Under the pieces are notes generated by a model. That model made no database searches and had not been told where the DNA came from. It worked only from the letters and a program-made list of their open reading frames with translations. 64,000 nucleotides of DNA, taken from contig OZ037766.1 of assembly GCA_964035545.1 (NCBI GenBank), positions 13,877,222 through 13,941,221 of the forward strand, given 5' to 3'. The position numbers and the translations under genes were made by a program. The DNA comes from Bugula neritina (Eukaryota; Bryozoa; Gymnolaemata; Cheilostomatida; Bugulidae). Within the stretch, counting starts at the first letter, position 1; each line of letters opens with the position of its first letter. Below are positions 30,406-45,180 of this stretch, in pieces.

Positions 30406-33400
30406 TTAGATTACAGAAGGCTGCACGCTAATAAAGGCCTCTTTATTAGTTTTGGCATCATCAGTGATATTTGCAAGTTGATATTGCGTTTGAGTGGTAG
30501 AACCTGGTGGAGGTCGATGTATTGGCCGCCTGCGGGAAGAAGGCGCAGAACTCTTAGATGAGTAAAGCCCTCCATAACTGCTCGTAACTTCAGTCAGTGC
30601 ATTGTTCAAAGAATAAGCAGCTTGACGTGCATTTGGTGCAGCAGTTGAAGAAGAATTTTGTTGTGGTATATATGTCCTAGATGGAATATTACTATTATTA
30701 GATGGAATATTACTATTATTAGATGTGTATGAAGCTGGTGAAGCACCACCATTCATATGTGGTACACTAGAAGTATGAGATGGATTGGAGACGGCAGATT
30801 GATTAGATCTACTACCAATATTATTAGCAGTGTACGAAGAGGGAGGCTTTGATTGGTGTAATACTGGAGGACGGTCATTTTGGTGAAAAGGACGCGGGTT
30901 TTGTTGCTGCGAGTGGATATGCATTTTGTGTGTAGAGTCACTTCTATCTGGAGAAGGTGGGTAAAATTTCTTTTCTTGAAAGTGAGGAGTTGAGTTTGAA
31001 GACGACTCTTGATGCAGAGCTGTGGCCGGAGAAGAACGCTGAGAGGACAGAGCTGCTGAGTCTGATGGTGGTGACAGGTGGGCAGGCGAATCATGGTAGT
31101 TTCTACTGCGATTTGGCTGAGGCATCAAATTTCCAGATACAAGTCTCTTGAAAGTATTTTCTTTTGGGTGAGCGTCACCACCTCTTATGTGGCGTAACTC
31201 AGATGTTGGAAGGATAGGAATATCTTGGGAACTAGCACCTTTATTATTACTCTGCTGTGCATTTGTATGAGGCATTTGGTTCTGTGGTGCATTCAAATGG
31301 TGCGGTTGGTTCGCTTTAGCTGAAGGTAAATTCGAGTTTGGCATCTGAGATCCAGGACGAGCATATTTATGATTGGCATACAAAGGGTTAGAAGTGGCGA
31401 TGTCACCAGAGTCAGCTCTGTCCACCAATTTATTTGAGTCATTTCTCTGTGTTCTTAAATTCTCCGAAAATTGATTGCCACCAGAGACTCTCGAATCTGG
31501 TTGGGTGCTACTAGGTTGATGATACTTATCATATTTACTAGACCACATTGAGCCTTGGTCTAAATTGTGTTCTAAAGTTCTGCTAGAATTAAAAGGAGGG
31601 ATATCACCATTTTTCTCTGTACTGCTTATTGATGAACCAGGACTAGATTCACCTGAGGAGGATAATGGTTCTTTGGTTGGAGTGGATATATGCAAGGATA
31701 AATTATGAGAGCGCTGCGGAACTTGTGAATGATGTGGTGCATTACGCGAAACAGCAGATCTGTAAGGTTCAGGACCATCTGATAAAGGTGGAGGGGGCGG
31801 CAGATATGCAAGACTATCTCTAGAATATGCTTCTGGACCTTCATCTAATGGCGGTGGAAGATCAGCCACTGTATTAAATGACTGAGAAGGAATACTACTA
31901 GAATGTCTAGAGCTGCCGGGTAGAAATGGACCAGGCGGCTGGCCGGGAAATCTCTGTGGGTACTCATTATATGGACTGTTGGAGGAACTTCCATACCCAT
32001 AGCTCTCATTAACATGGCCTATAGGAGGTTGCAGACCATGGGGTGACTGTGGCATGTCACTATCCACTCCTGAAGATGCGGTCACCGTAGGAACCCATGG
32101 TAGAGAACCAGGTCGCTTTCTAGTTGACCCGTTATTTTGACTACTACGTTTAGATCTTTGACTCGCACGATTACTACGCTTACTTTGTCTAGTACTGTTT
32201 GGTGTTTGAGACGTGTTGCTTTCTATGAATCTTTCACTTCTGTTGGACCTCAGACTAGCTCGCCCCGACATCGCCAATGGATCTACTCGAGTTAAAGTAT
32301 TTTCTCGATCTACTCTTGATGATATGCTTGATCTTCGTGAAGTTGGCACTTTATAAACTTGAAATATTGGGCCTGCAACATAAACAAAATAATATTAACT
32401 GCACAGAAAGACACCAAAGGCTGCTTGTAGCACACAAAATAAAAACTAAAATCATGAGATAAAGGCACCTGTTCTGTGATTTTTACCTTACGGCATACTA
32501 CATAGACATAAATATACATGTTGTATAGCAAAAATGAAAAAAAAGAGCCCTCTTACAGAAAATTTTTTTTACTAGACTAAAACAGTAAACCTAGACTCCT
32601 TAAACTCAAAACCTATCAAACACTCAAGAACCAAATAAGTTTTTTAGAACTGAAGAACCACCCATTAATTAATTGTGTATGTGAAAACTTGAGTAACTTA
32701 TTAAAGTAGGAAAATTTAGGTTCAAAACAGCAGGTAGCAACTTGTTCTTTATTCTAGGCAGCCTTCACACAAACTGTCCAACTTATCTAGCTGTATACAA
32801 ACAACATTGACAGGGTACTAATGTAGATGCACTGCTTCAAGGCAGTGATAACTAGACAATTTAATTTCAATCATGGCTAAGATATGCCATGACATACAAA
32901 TCAAGATGCATATCATAGCAAAAAACATAAGAAAATAACAAAATAATAGTTAGATAACCTCATGACACTGTAGTATATACTAGAGTCAGCAATAGAGACA
33001 GGTGATAGCAGGTATGATACTCATAGGTATACTTACTAGGGTCAACCTTTGCCTTTAGCACATGTATTACATATGATGATAATACACATCCAACAACCTA
33101 GAAACAAAGATTGGAGCACCACGTTCACAAGATGAATCAGTTTCATGAATGTTATTGATAATGTAGACAAAATGCTGAAAACTACACAACCAACTCATTT
33201 CTAGTTACTTTTAGTTACCACAAGTTGCAAGAGAGTTATCATCTCTTTTTGTGAACTTGACTTAGCAAAGTTTTCCACAAACTTGTAAGAAAAGTGCATA
33301 TAACTTTCAAATGTAAACAGTACCTTTATTCTCAGTACATCCAAGATAACTTACACATAACAGTACTTGTAGAGATGCGTGTATAACTTCTACTAGATTC

Positions 33401-36199
33401 CCGTTTAAAGCACAAGTATTAGTAGCTGCACATTCCCGAGTACGTTTCACCCACCACGAGATATTGGATCCAAAGCTAAGTATGGAGTACGAGTTCTAAA
33501 AGAATATTATACGCTTAGCTTAGCAGCAACATTAACTGGTATGATTGTAGCCACAAGGAAACTAACATTTTAGGAGGGGCCGAGAGGCTATGAATAAGTC
33601 TTTAGCCCGCTTTAACAAAAACCCTTTCTACCAGGGGTTGCTCACAGGGAGTCTTGTGAGAGGCTATGAATTAAAGCGATCAAAGATCTGTGACTTGTAG
33701 AGTTTAAGCCAGGCCACCTGGGTGTGGAAACAGAGAGATTACTGTAGTAGAGCATTTTTTTAGTTATACACCTGGCCACAACAGCAGCTTGCTAGTTTCT
33801 GTTATGTCAAGAAAGTGGCCAGAACATACAGTCTACACAAGTTAGGTGTTTGAGAAGTGATGTAATATTGCTCTACATACAAAATCAGCTTCTTTAACAG
33901 CTATGGTTGCAGATTGCTAGAAGTTTAATAATAGCACCCCTGGGCTAAAGTTGCTGTTTAGCATATAGTCCTTAGGTAATCTTAAGGCCAGAGTCAAGTC
34001 GGTAGTCAGTCATAAATCAAGGGGAATCACAAGGTCTAGGTTTAAAATAGTAATAGTTGTAACACTGCATGTTCTAGAGGCTAGTAGGTGTATTATGACT
34101 AGCTCTGCGTACATCTTCTCAAAAACACAATTAGATGAAAATAATGGTCTGATCAATGATTGTAAAAATATAGTATTGAGTTGCAGCAGTTAAACAAGTA
34201 CCAAATAGTGTAGATGCTTAAGTCAAGGTCAAGGAAAGGTCAGCTTCATAACTTGCGTCTAATCCACTGCCTACTACCTAACACAATTAACAAATGCCAA
34301 GTATTTTGTACAGCTGCTTAATAACGTTTCTAGTGGGTGTATATCTCTTATATACTATTATGCATAATGATTCACCAGCTTTCCCTACCAGATGTTCACA
34401 TAGCATGGCATATGTTCACATGCTACACACTCCTACATAACTTCATATCAACATGAAATATGAGGTACTCCCACTTTGCCTACAGCTACAAGAGTTGTGT
34501 GTAGGGATGGTAGTCCAGGTAGAATATACATTGAATGACCCAAAGCAGTTTTCAGAGGTCCATAAAGTCAAGTTATAACAAGTTTTTAATGGCAGCAACC
34601 CTTGGAAAATGTTGCTGTTGCCTCAACAACTTGGCCAGTAGAAGTTTATGAGATCAAAAGTATAACCTTAATCCTATTTCTGCATCTTGACTATAAATTA
34701 TAACTTAGACATACAAGTTCTACATAAAGAGCAATAAATGAGAATCGATAAAGCTACATGGTATACATTAATTTTAAGGCTAATAATGAAATCAAATAAA
34801 TTATTAACACAGCTTTTAAGATGTGTGAACCATATAAATTATTACTGATTTGATTCTTTGAGTCAAACATGTTGTAACCATGGTAACTATTGTACCAACT
34901 CACCTCATCAAAGTTTCCTACTGGAAGATAAAGGCAAATGACAAAAATATTCCAGCCAGTGTAGAGAAGGGTCCACACCAGGTACTGCAACATTGTATAA
35001 AACTAGTCAATATGATGCACACAGGAGCTGAATATGTCATCTGATAAGTGTTTACACCACAGACATATTTAGTGAACACCCCAGACAAGAGCACAGAAAC
35101 AGATATTATATCAAATTACAAAGATTACAATGGATGACTTGTAAAGAACATAGTGACTGCATGTTGCACTACAAATCACAAGTACTTAAAACAGATATAT
35201 CTTAGCTGTAAAAACATCAAGTGGTTTAATAGAGTTGAGAGTTTTATTGTGACACGAGCCATGAGAGGCGACATAAGATACTGACAACTGTTTAAAACTT
35301 TATGCAGCATATTGGTGTATTGCCTACTGGATATGTTATAAAAGGGAAATGCTGCTACCAGATGAATGATATATTGATTCAGCCGACACAAAAGAGTTGT
35401 GAAGAATATCAAATACTGAAAAATAAAGTAACTCACAATGAGAGAATAGTGAATAAGGCTCAGAATACTAAGTTGTTAACTAAAATGCACCAACACAGAG
35501 CCAGTGGAGAAACACACATTCCAATTAACTAATATTTTTGCTATAGAATAAATTACCATGACTAACTTCACCATTATTGAGCATTAAACTTTGGCAACAA
35601 GAAATTGGCCAAGAGTACTATTATATGCATACTAGTTTATACCTACGATATATTGCGCCACAGAATGCTTTCAATAACCAATGGTGTGCAAATTTACAGT
35701 ATTCAAAAATTAATCATCAAACTTTTTAAAAAAGTAAAGCAACAGAGAACATAGAACACTGGGTATAACCAATTATTAAAAATATAGTTTACTCACGGCA
35801 ATAATTAGGGTGTGTTTGTACAGGCATAATCCAAATATTGCTATGATAATAAAAATGACTTGAATAAAGCAGGGGATAAAGGCCAAGTAGAGGTATCCAA
35901 GAAAGTTGAAGACTAGCCATTCCACCACTGTAATCTGAAGGTAAAGCAAGTTAGACATCTAATTTTAAGCTAAACTGAATCTGTTCTATGCACAATTTAA
36001 CATAATCAACCTTATACACAATTTATTATGCCTAGCAACAAAAATATTGGTATTTTATATAAAATAGTATACATGACAAAGCAACTTCGGAGACTAATTT
36101 GGCAATGGAATTGAAATTTTAATTGGCACTTGAGAACTTTCTTACCAGCTGTAAAGTACAGACAACCAGAAATAACACAGAGGCATTGCAGCAACCCAT
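30406..36199 (-). CDS. NKAIN: NKAIN-family Na+/K+-ATPase-interacting membrane protein with long tail
   Basis: Exons: 36199-36146, 35934-35797, 34984-34904, 33495-33355, 33097-33037, 32372-30406; phases agree, 813 residues. The start MGCCNASVLFLVVCTLQL matches the NKAIN N-terminus (MGCC, first membrane segment). Then come the signature EWLVFNFLGYLYLAFIPCF with a second membrane segment, YLVWTLLYTGWNIFVICLYL, an extracellular loop with N-glycosylation sequons and cysteines, and a fourth segment (LVEVIHASLQVLLC continuing VVGCVLSSYVIHVL). This roughly 160-residue core is the whole conserved family fold. The last exon adds about 655 residues rich in Ser, Asn, Pro and His without predicted domains, ending ITDDAKTNKEAFISVQPSVI. 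Vertebrate NKAINs are about 200 residues, so the tail is striking. The family binds the Na+/K+-ATPase beta subunit at the plasma membrane. Confidence 0.9.
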
Positions 36200-36616
36200 T
36201 TTTCAGTAACAACACCTCCAAAATACCAGCGCCAACTTAATCATTTGCTCTGTATTCTGCTCTGTACCTTACAATGGCACATTCTGAAAACAAAAAAGCA
36301 TGTCAATTTGAACAAAAAGAAACTCATATATAAAAATATAAGTGTTGTGGATAGAAGTGCCTATTTTTGAACCAACTACAGTAAATGGTTCAGCCAACAT
36401 TCTGTGAGTCAATGATAAATCACACACTATATAATAAAATGTAATATAACTAGTGAAAAAAATAATGTTTCTATTGCAAAGCTAATTTAACAGGTGTGTG
36501 AATTCAAGCTAGACAACTCAAGTAGCTCTTTAAAAGATATTATTTTAGAGTTGAACACAATATAAGCATAATTTAGTTTCAGTCAGGATTATACCATCAA
36601 GTAAAATGACTTGATA
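36200..36616. other. NKAIN upstream region
   Basis: Sequence directly upstream of the NKAIN start codon on the minus strand, presumably 5' UTR and promoter. No clear TATA box or other named element stands out to me. Confidence 0.4.
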
Positions 36617-37760
36617 TTAACCAAGGTATGTCAAACAACATTCACATTGACAAAAAGCTACTAAGAGACTTTTCAGATTCAGTTTTCTAAAGGCAAATGA
36701 TACACTGATTCTCAAAATAATACTGGTGCTAATGATAATGAATACCACTAGAAATATCACTATCAGGATGATAATAATTACAATAAATAAATTTAAATGT
36801 ATAATTATGATAACAATAATATCTAAATAACCGTAAGTACAACTAAACATATTACTATTACTACTAGTAGGTACTATTACTATTAGTAGTAGTATTAGTG
36901 GTACTACTAGTAGTAGTACTACTATTAGCACTACGTTTACTACTACTACTAGTGATAGTACTACTAAATATATATTTTTACATTGAATATATAACTTGAA
37001 ATAATCATCATCCTAATATAAATATCACATTATAATTAAATATCAATATGAATATGTAATTGCCATGAAATTAAATAACTATAACTTAAACTTAGATCAA
37101 GTGCAAGTTTACGCTATAATTACTATTAGCCTTATAGTTTAAGTTATACTTACAGTTACAACTTATAAAATTGAGTATGACATTAACAATAAGTATAACA
37201 TTAGGATTAACAATAACATGTGTTACTGTTTCACACACTTACTGCCACTGCCACTGCGAGTGTCTGTATGTTACTACGTTAGTAAGTCTAACAGGTGAGT
37301 ACTAGTGCTGATAGTGATACTGCTGCTACTACTAGTACTACTGCTACTACTTTTATTAGTAGTACTATTATTACAGTACTAGTAGTAGTACTTCAACTTG
37401 TACTGGTAAAACTAAATATAAAAAACTAAAAGTAAAAGCAAAACTTAAACTTGAAGTGATACTGCTGCTACTACTACTGCTACTATTTTTACTAGTACTA
37501 GTAGTACCATTATTACAGTATTAGTAGTACTAGTAGTACTTCAACTTGTACTGGTAAAACTAAAACTTAAAACTAAAAGTAAAAGCAAAACTTAAACTTG
37601 AACTTAAAGTTGAAGTTAAGCTAGCACTAGAACTAGAAGTACTAGTAGAAGTACTAGTACTAGTAGAACTAGAAGTAGAACTAGATCAAGATGTTTACTA
37701 AAACTAAAAAGTAAAAGTAAAACTAAAAGTAAATAATTATCATGGCAAATAGATCACGAC
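36617..37760. repeat. ACT/AGT low-complexity block with tandem 142-bp duplication
   Basis: Dense runs of ACT, AGT and their palindromic junction ACTAGT/AGTACT alternate with (ACTAAA)n- and (CTTAAA)n-like stretches. A unit beginning GTGATACTGCTGC at 37314 recurs at 37456, giving a diverged tandem duplication with a 142-bp period to about 37604. No gene is visible. Confidence 0.85.
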
Positions 37761-39300
37761 ATAAACAGTTATAATTCAGTTAATTCTCGTCTAAATTTTT
37801 GTGAAATAGAAAATCAAACAGAAATTCTCACCAATGAATCATGGTGAATGAATCAGATTATGAAGTACATATTTTAATCATACTGATACTCATTGTGGTA
37901 GTAATTATTGTTCTTACTTACTATTCAGCTTTGCTCAGCGGTAGGCTTCCGTAGTAAGTGCTACACGTCGATTATTGTGTCGTAATGGCCTCGTATTTAG
38001 GCCGAACGCAATTTTATTATTGAGGAGACAATAGCTAAATGATTCAATAACCTGTTGGACCATTGAGCTAGCTAGCTATATGCATTTAAAATATTATATT
38101 GATTTGAATGGCATCTCTGTACCTGGGCACGTGGGCTGAACAATTTTTATGATGCACTATAAACAATGGCTAATTTGTCTTTATTGTATATTTTATCTTA
38201 TAATTTTGTGTTATATCTCTAATACCATGTGTAGGTGTTGTTCTACTTCTTGTTTTAAATTTGCATATATCTGTCTGAGATTATTTGTGCATTATATTGG
38301 CAGTTTTAATGCCTAAAGGTAGCTGCATTTTTATTCAATAATCACTGAAATATGATGGCTATACAAAAACAGCATCTTACATTTGTTTTCGCACAGTGCA
38401 TACCATGTAGAGATACAAGCAATTTTTCTAATTGCACTAGTTCTAGCAAGTATGTGTAGAAGTTGTCCACCTATGACAAAGTAATGTGTTCCAAACCAAA
38501 ATACAAAGTCAAAAGCTATAAATACAAGATTGGCAAAGATATGCATCTCTGTATCTAACAGAAATATATGGCAATCTTCAGGCTAGTAATTTACTTGATT
38601 ATATAACTTATATAAATATCAGGTTTGTAGAATGTTTGCACATATAAAAGGTTTTACAAACAAAGCTATAATTATATTTTTATGCAGCTTTAACATTTTA
38701 AACAAGTCAAGTTTCTTTTTTAAGACCAGGAAAATAGTTTTTGAAATATAAAAATTAGCAATTGAATCAACAATCCATAAAAAGTATTATTTTTATAGTC
38801 AAGACTCAAGACTAGTTCATGTAACTCAACGAATTGCCAAGTTATACTAGTTGCATTGTTAGTACTTTGGTTATTATTGCTTAAACTAGTAAGGTAAATG
38901 AGAAATATGAAAGTAGGTTCAATAAGCTAAACCTATAAGTGTATATATAACACACAATAATAATATAAAGAAATAAGAAAAAAGCAGATACAAATACAAT
39001 ACAAAAAATATACATTGCACTTACATTTATTTTAACTACATTTGGTTAGGACTAAAATTTAACAGCATGTGACAATAGGTGTAGACTAGCTACTGAAACA
39101 TAACAAAAAACTCACGTTTGTTTTTGAAGTCTTCATCCTAATACTGATAACAAAACGTAAAAGTATAAGCCTATTAATTGAAAGGTATAAGATATAGCAT
39201 AAGTTATATTAATATAAATTACAAGTAAACTAATTCTACCTCACAGGCAGGATTTGAATGAGATTTGATAAAATTGGTGACAACAAAGTCAATCGTTGAA
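37761..39300. other. Spacer between NKAIN and the CTTNBP2NL-like gene
   Basis: AT-rich sequence with no exon-like frame. The part next to 39301 should include the 3' UTR of the minus-strand coiled-coil gene. I recognise no repeat or RNA gene. Confidence 0.45.
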
Positions 39301-42300
39301 TTAAGAAGTATTTTCTATAACAGGAAACTTTTTAGAAGGCGGCAAAGATACATTCCTTACTGGAGGTGGAGGTTTGGGCTTTACCATCACAGCTGGCTTA
39401 TCAGCTACGGAAGTATTGCTGGTATCAGAACCACTGGGCAAAGACTTCCAGTTAGAAACATGAATGACTTTTTCGTCACCCGATGAGGGTGTAGGCGCCG
39501 TAGAAACTAGAGTAGGAATAGATGCCATTACTGATTTGCCTCCAACATTCGAAGTAGCAGCTATTTTCAGTGTCTTTTTAGGAGTGTGAATGTTTGTGGC
39601 AACACTGGATGTAGCCGGCACAGCTTTCGAGGATACTCTAGTCGGAATGGATGTGCCACTAGCCAAGATAGGCGAGGGTATAGACTCAGAATGTTTACTA
39701 GCTGATGCATGCTGTAGTTTGGGACTAGAGACATTGGATGATCTATTGGAGACTTGGGATGTTCCAGCAGAAGGTCTGTAATATGATATACGACTCTGAG
39801 GAGATGACTGTGCTACTGTAGAAGGTTTACTGTTAGAGACATAAAGAGCCGTCGAGTGTTTCATCTTAGCAGACTCCGACTGATTTCCTTGAGCTGATGC
39901 TGCCAGCTTACTGTCACCAGGGGGCTGAGAGGAGGGCAACCGACTAGGGCCCAAGTCTACATGAGAAGTTTTCGATTCTACAGAGTTAACAGCTCTTTGC
40001 TGTAAATGATGATGTGAAGTCAGCGAAGTTGACAGCACAGCTGGTGGAGGTACAGAATGATTGCGACTAATTACAACAGATCCACTCAGTGCGTTGGCTG
40101 CAACTTCGTGACTTTTTACACTGTTAGAAGGAGTTTGAGTAGTCACATTACTAGCTATGTGAGTGTCTGGTGTGTCGTGTTGTAAACTAAGCACAGTTTC
40201 TTTTATATCAGTAAGTTGGCGAAGCAAATCTTTAACTTTTGATTCCTCTTTCCGCAACCTGACTTTATATTGTTCTCTTTCAATGTCAAAATCCATCAAC
40301 TGCTTTTCCATTCGAGCTTCTAACTGCAAAAGTCTGTTGTCATCAAACTTTTGTCTTTCATCTTGTTCTTTAAGCAATAAATCTGCAATAGTCTTATTCT
40401 GTTTTTCAGCTTCTGCCATCTTAGATACCATCTTCCGTCTTTCTTTGATCAGATCTAGAGCTACCTGTGCAAAGGTAAGTAACAACAGCTACAGCTTTAA
40501 TTTTAAAACCTACTCAAGTAATTAACTAGCAACTAGTGTGTTATGTGTTTTCATGCATATTTAAATAAGATTTCCCAACTTTGCAGAAACTTAACACTTG
40601 ATTTTAGCTTTTTGTTTTCTAGTAACATTTAAATTAATCATCAATCTAAACTATATGATAATCACCTAAAATGCAGATTGGAACAATTTCAATACCTGTT
40701 TATGCTTAGTGGCAATTTGTATCTGGTGGCTCAAATGTGACTTTGTTTTTTTCAATTCTTTTTCCAATGACTTTAGCTGACTTTTGGTGTAGGCAAGCTA
40801 AAAAGTTTAACAGTTATATTTTACATTGAATAACAGAAAACTTATGTTACAAAAAATGCATTACTCAAATAATTTTCAATTTTAGATAAACTTCTGAGTA
40901 GCTGGACTCATTCTTTTGGGCTAGAAGCAAAGCTGTATACCTGGAAAAATATTGATTAGTACATTTATCGTTTAATCTATATATTTCACTTAAGTTACAT
41001 ATTTTTATTGACAACATATTTTAAAATAAAAACTTTAATGCTACTGTTTGCTTAATTTTTTATCAACATTTCAAGTGTTTTACATGGTAATAATAACAAA
41101 AATACAATTTTGTGTTTAAACAATTTATGAATGTAATAAATGTGAAGGTACAAGTCAAAACCTGAATTATTTACAATGAAGATATTATAAAAACCCTTAA
41201 AGTTTATAACACTCCTATGCCACTAGCGGCTCCAAGCTGTTGACCACTTTATCATAGTCGACGCCCGATGAGTTGAGTCAACATAATTTTAAAAAGGAAG
41301 AAATATAAATATAAATACAGAAGTGTGTAGAGTCACAAAATCAGACTAATCATGCTGAAACGTTTCTATGATCATAATTCTGGAGAAAGACAACTCTTTA
41401 GTTGATAGAACACTAGAAATTTGTTCAAATGCTCATGGTGACTACTCTGCACCTACTGCATATTTCGATTTTGACACTGACAGCTAAATTTGAAATTAAA
41501 TAATTTAAGTTGTCACATCACCTCTTACTGGATTAATTTTTTAAAATAAATTTATCATTGCTAAAATTGAAGAATAATCTAATCATAACAAGTCAATTAT
41601 GTAGACAATCACATCAAGTTCAGTCAACATTTAATTGCCACTACTGACTGCATGCTAAATAAAACTTTAGATACAAGTTGTTCTATTTGAGTGAACTAAA
41701 AATACAATAATATTTATTTGTGGGCATAGTTGGTCTATTGAAAGATGAATCACATAAAAATTATTTTGAGGGTTCCAAAGAAAATAAAAACACTTTAAAG
41801 TTCAGCTGTATAATTCCAGTAAAAATGCTACTTTTTTGATTTGACAAAATTAAATCAAAATCATATGCTAGGTCACCCACATTTTGCTCGAGTTTTTCTC
41901 TTTCCTTTTCAAGTGCGACAGTAACATCATCTCCTTGAGCTGTATCATGAGCATGTCTTTTCCTGGCCTCTTCTAGCTCTTTGTACACCTTTAATATATA
42001 TTATAATTATATAGATGAGAACGAGCTTACGACAAACAACTTTATAGTTACAGTACAGTATAGTATTGATCATCATCAGCAAAGTTGACTCAAATTGATG
42101 TTCTACTTATATGTTAATTTTTTTAAGTAATTTAGTTTTGATAAAGCAAATCAATCCAGAATTGCAGAAACTTTTGTATTTTCTATAAATAACTAAACGT
42201 CAAGAAAAGAGTAGTGTAGGCAGTATAAATAAAAGTTTTTTTATAATGAACGAAATGTGTGTATACATCTATGAAAAGTAAAGCTCAATTTATTTGGATA

Positions 42301-43907
42301 TGTATTATGTTTGCTAAAATAATTCTAGGCTATCAGACAGTACTAAACAACAAGTTTTTAAACAATTTTCTTTGCTACTCACATCAGCCTTATTTTTCAA
42401 AAAATATGGTAGCAGGCTTTACCTTTATAATATTTTCTGCTAAAAATTAAGTTTTTAATTCTGCATATTTACGTGGATGCCTACAACCAACTGTATAAAA
42501 GTTTAGAAAATACTTCTTAGAAATGTAAGAGATTTTTTAATGAGAATATGGAATATCATGAGGAACAACCTTCTTATAGTTCTCATCCGCTGATAGCTTT
42601 TGTTCTCTTATTGTAGCCTGGGCTCTTCGTTGAGTTTCTATGAGATTCTCTAATTGCTGCAACTGATCATCAAATGAAGACTTTACCTGCAACATTACAG
42701 ATAGAAAACTACTAGCATTAATAACCTACTGGTAGTATTTTTAAAATTTATTAAACATGAATATCAACAAATTCGTCAAGGTAATCTCCAAATAGAATAA
42801 ACACTGTGTTTATTTGGCTTAAAGGAACTTGCATACAAGTGTTTTCATCAAGTTAGCCAGAAAGTTTGTCTTTTCAAATTTTATCTCCATTGTCTAACAC
42901 AATTTAGCTTTTATAAAAGCAAAGCCAATGTTGACTGCCAGAACAGCTTTACAGTATAATTACTTCTCAACAAATGCATATTTTCTAACAGGCACTACAA
43001 ACACAATAAGCTGTATAAGTGTGCAACGTACTTGATCGTGATCAAACTGGTCATCTAAAACTTGTTCCGAGTCTCTTTGTAGTGCAGTAAACGGATCGGT
43101 GATTCCAAATCGTCCATACTTTGCTCGATAGAACGCCTGCTTTGTTTGCTGATTCTTGAAAATATATAAACAGATAATTTACAAAATTTTAGTCAACATA
43201 TTGCTAACATTTAGCTGCTAACAAATTTGATATTAATTCGGATTTTATTTGAACAGACAAAAATATTATGAATAAAAAAATATAGTTTAAAAATCTAATC
43301 AATCACACCAACAATGTATATTCACTAGAAACCTAGAAAGTTGAAAAGCAATTCAAACTTGACTAAAGAAACTGCCAGTAAAATACTTCGTGAATCTTTA
43401 CCACAACACAGACAAACTTAAGGCAAATAACCATGTTGCCATCAGCACTATCAGTCTATTTAATCATCAAGAAATGTAAGACTACGGCCACAAACTGTCA
43501 ACCTACCATCAAATCTCTAATGACTGCATCTCTGCTATGGACATCATGCTCTAAGTGACGTATAAGTTCAATTAAATCTCTTTTATTAAGATCCAACAAG
43601 TTAGCCTACAAAATAAAAGATAAGAAATTATATTTACCTAATTCCGACATAATGGATAATAAATATGTTAGTACTCAATGAAGTGAATTTAATCTTAGAA
43701 ATCTATACTTTTCTTTCAACTATGAATGCACATGTACTATTCATTCAAAATAATAATATATACATCAGTATAGTTACTCATAATAACTATTCATTTTGAA
43801 ACAAACAGCTATGCTACCCTATGAAACTATGCTTTAATGAGACAAACCTTAGGGATATTCGCAAGCTCCTCCTCTTGGGCCTCATCGCGCCCATATGCTG
43901 CATCCAT
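39301..43907 (-). CDS. CTTNBP2NL: CTTNBP2 / CTTNBP2NL-family coiled-coil protein
   Basis: Exons: 43907-43848 (ATG), 43605-43507, 43154-43032, 42686-42570, 41988-41881, 40797-40696, 40464-39301; every intron is phase 0 and the product is 590 residues. The N-terminal 295 residues form the CortBP2 region: LNKRDLIELIRHLEHDVHSRD, then the family signature RYGRFGITDPFTALQRDSE, then a long coiled coil ending in MEKQLMDFDIEREQYKVRL. The rest is Ser/Thr-rich and disordered, with a proline motif KPKPPPPVRNVSLPP near the C-terminus that could bind SH3 domains. No ankyrin repeats are present, so it resembles the short CTTNBP2NL more than full CTTNBP2. The family acts in cortactin/actin regulation and the STRIPAK phosphatase complex. 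The choice between family members is inferred. Confidence 0.88.
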
Positions 43908-45180
43908 TTATACAGATGATGTTTATGTTATACCAACTTCAGCAACATACTTCTTTAGATACAGCTGTTGAACAAATAAAATTGTAATACTAGGTTTGAT
44001 TAACAAGATAAATATTAGACTGTATACTTGTGCAAGATTATTTAGTTTGCAAACCCATTTGTTAAGGTTTATGGTAAGATTTTAATGTAAGAAGGATATT
44101 TAATTTGCTTGCGCCAATCTTTCTATACAGGAATTTAGACTGACATTTGTCTGTATATAGGGATTAGAAATTATATTTATTTTAATCAAAAATCGAGTAC
44201 TTTTTTCAAGCACCACAACACTAGGAAGTAATTATTTATAATTTTTGCAGAATAGTAAACAAGTCAATTAAAGTAAGACTTATTAGTTATGTTTTAGCGG
44301 AATATCAATGGTACTAAACATCAGCTCTTGAAAATTTACAAAAATACTTTGAGCTCTGCTAAAATCAAAATATTTTACAAAAGAACCAAAACTAATTGCA
44401 TACTAAGTTGTTTATTTCTAAGTCTTTGAAAGCTTTTAAAAAAATCAAAAAAAGAAACAAATCATTACATATAAATACATAAAAATGAATTAGTGCTAGT
44501 TTCACTCATTACTTTTAGTTCTATTTTTGATTATACATTACTTGCCTCTATCAAAGTAAATCATTTGTAACAGTATCACCAAGACCAAGTCAAGTGACTT
44601 AAAACTAATGACTTGAGTCACATACTTAAATTATTGGCTTGACTTTTCATCAAAATATTTAACTCATTAATTTTGATTGACTTGTTGTAGGTCATTGAAT
44701 CTAAATCAGTCAAAGTTTTAAGGTGAATGAATTAGTCTTTTAAGCAAATTTAAAACAAGCCCTAAATAATTTTTTTAATACATAACTATTTAGGAACCTG
44801 CTAAAAATTATGAAATGTTATTTAAGTAATCCACTATAATGTTATTAATGATATTAGAAAAAAATAACCGGCTATTAAAATTAGAGAATATTTAATCCCT
44901 AATATGTGGTTAATTGATTTCATTTTTATACATCGATTATTATCATAGATCAATATTATCATTAAAATAAAATAGAAAAAAAGCTACTAACTCATACCTT
45001 GATATTCGATTTCGTACAAACTGATATCGATACTTCTACTTACCAAAAGCAAGTGTAACTGGTAATTATATGAGTAGTTATGCATACACAGATAGAAGTA
45101 CGCTAACAGTAAGTGTAACATTCATACTCATACTGATAGCCATAGTAATAATCATATTCTTGCAGTTACACTTATGACTT
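43908..45180. other. Upstream region of the CTTNBP2NL-like gene; no gene seen
   Basis: AT-rich spacer starting at the ATG of the minus-strand gene, presumably holding its 5' UTR and promoter. At 44590-44740 a short stretch reuses GACTTGA/AGTCAAG-like words, but no ordered array is present. Confidence 0.45.
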
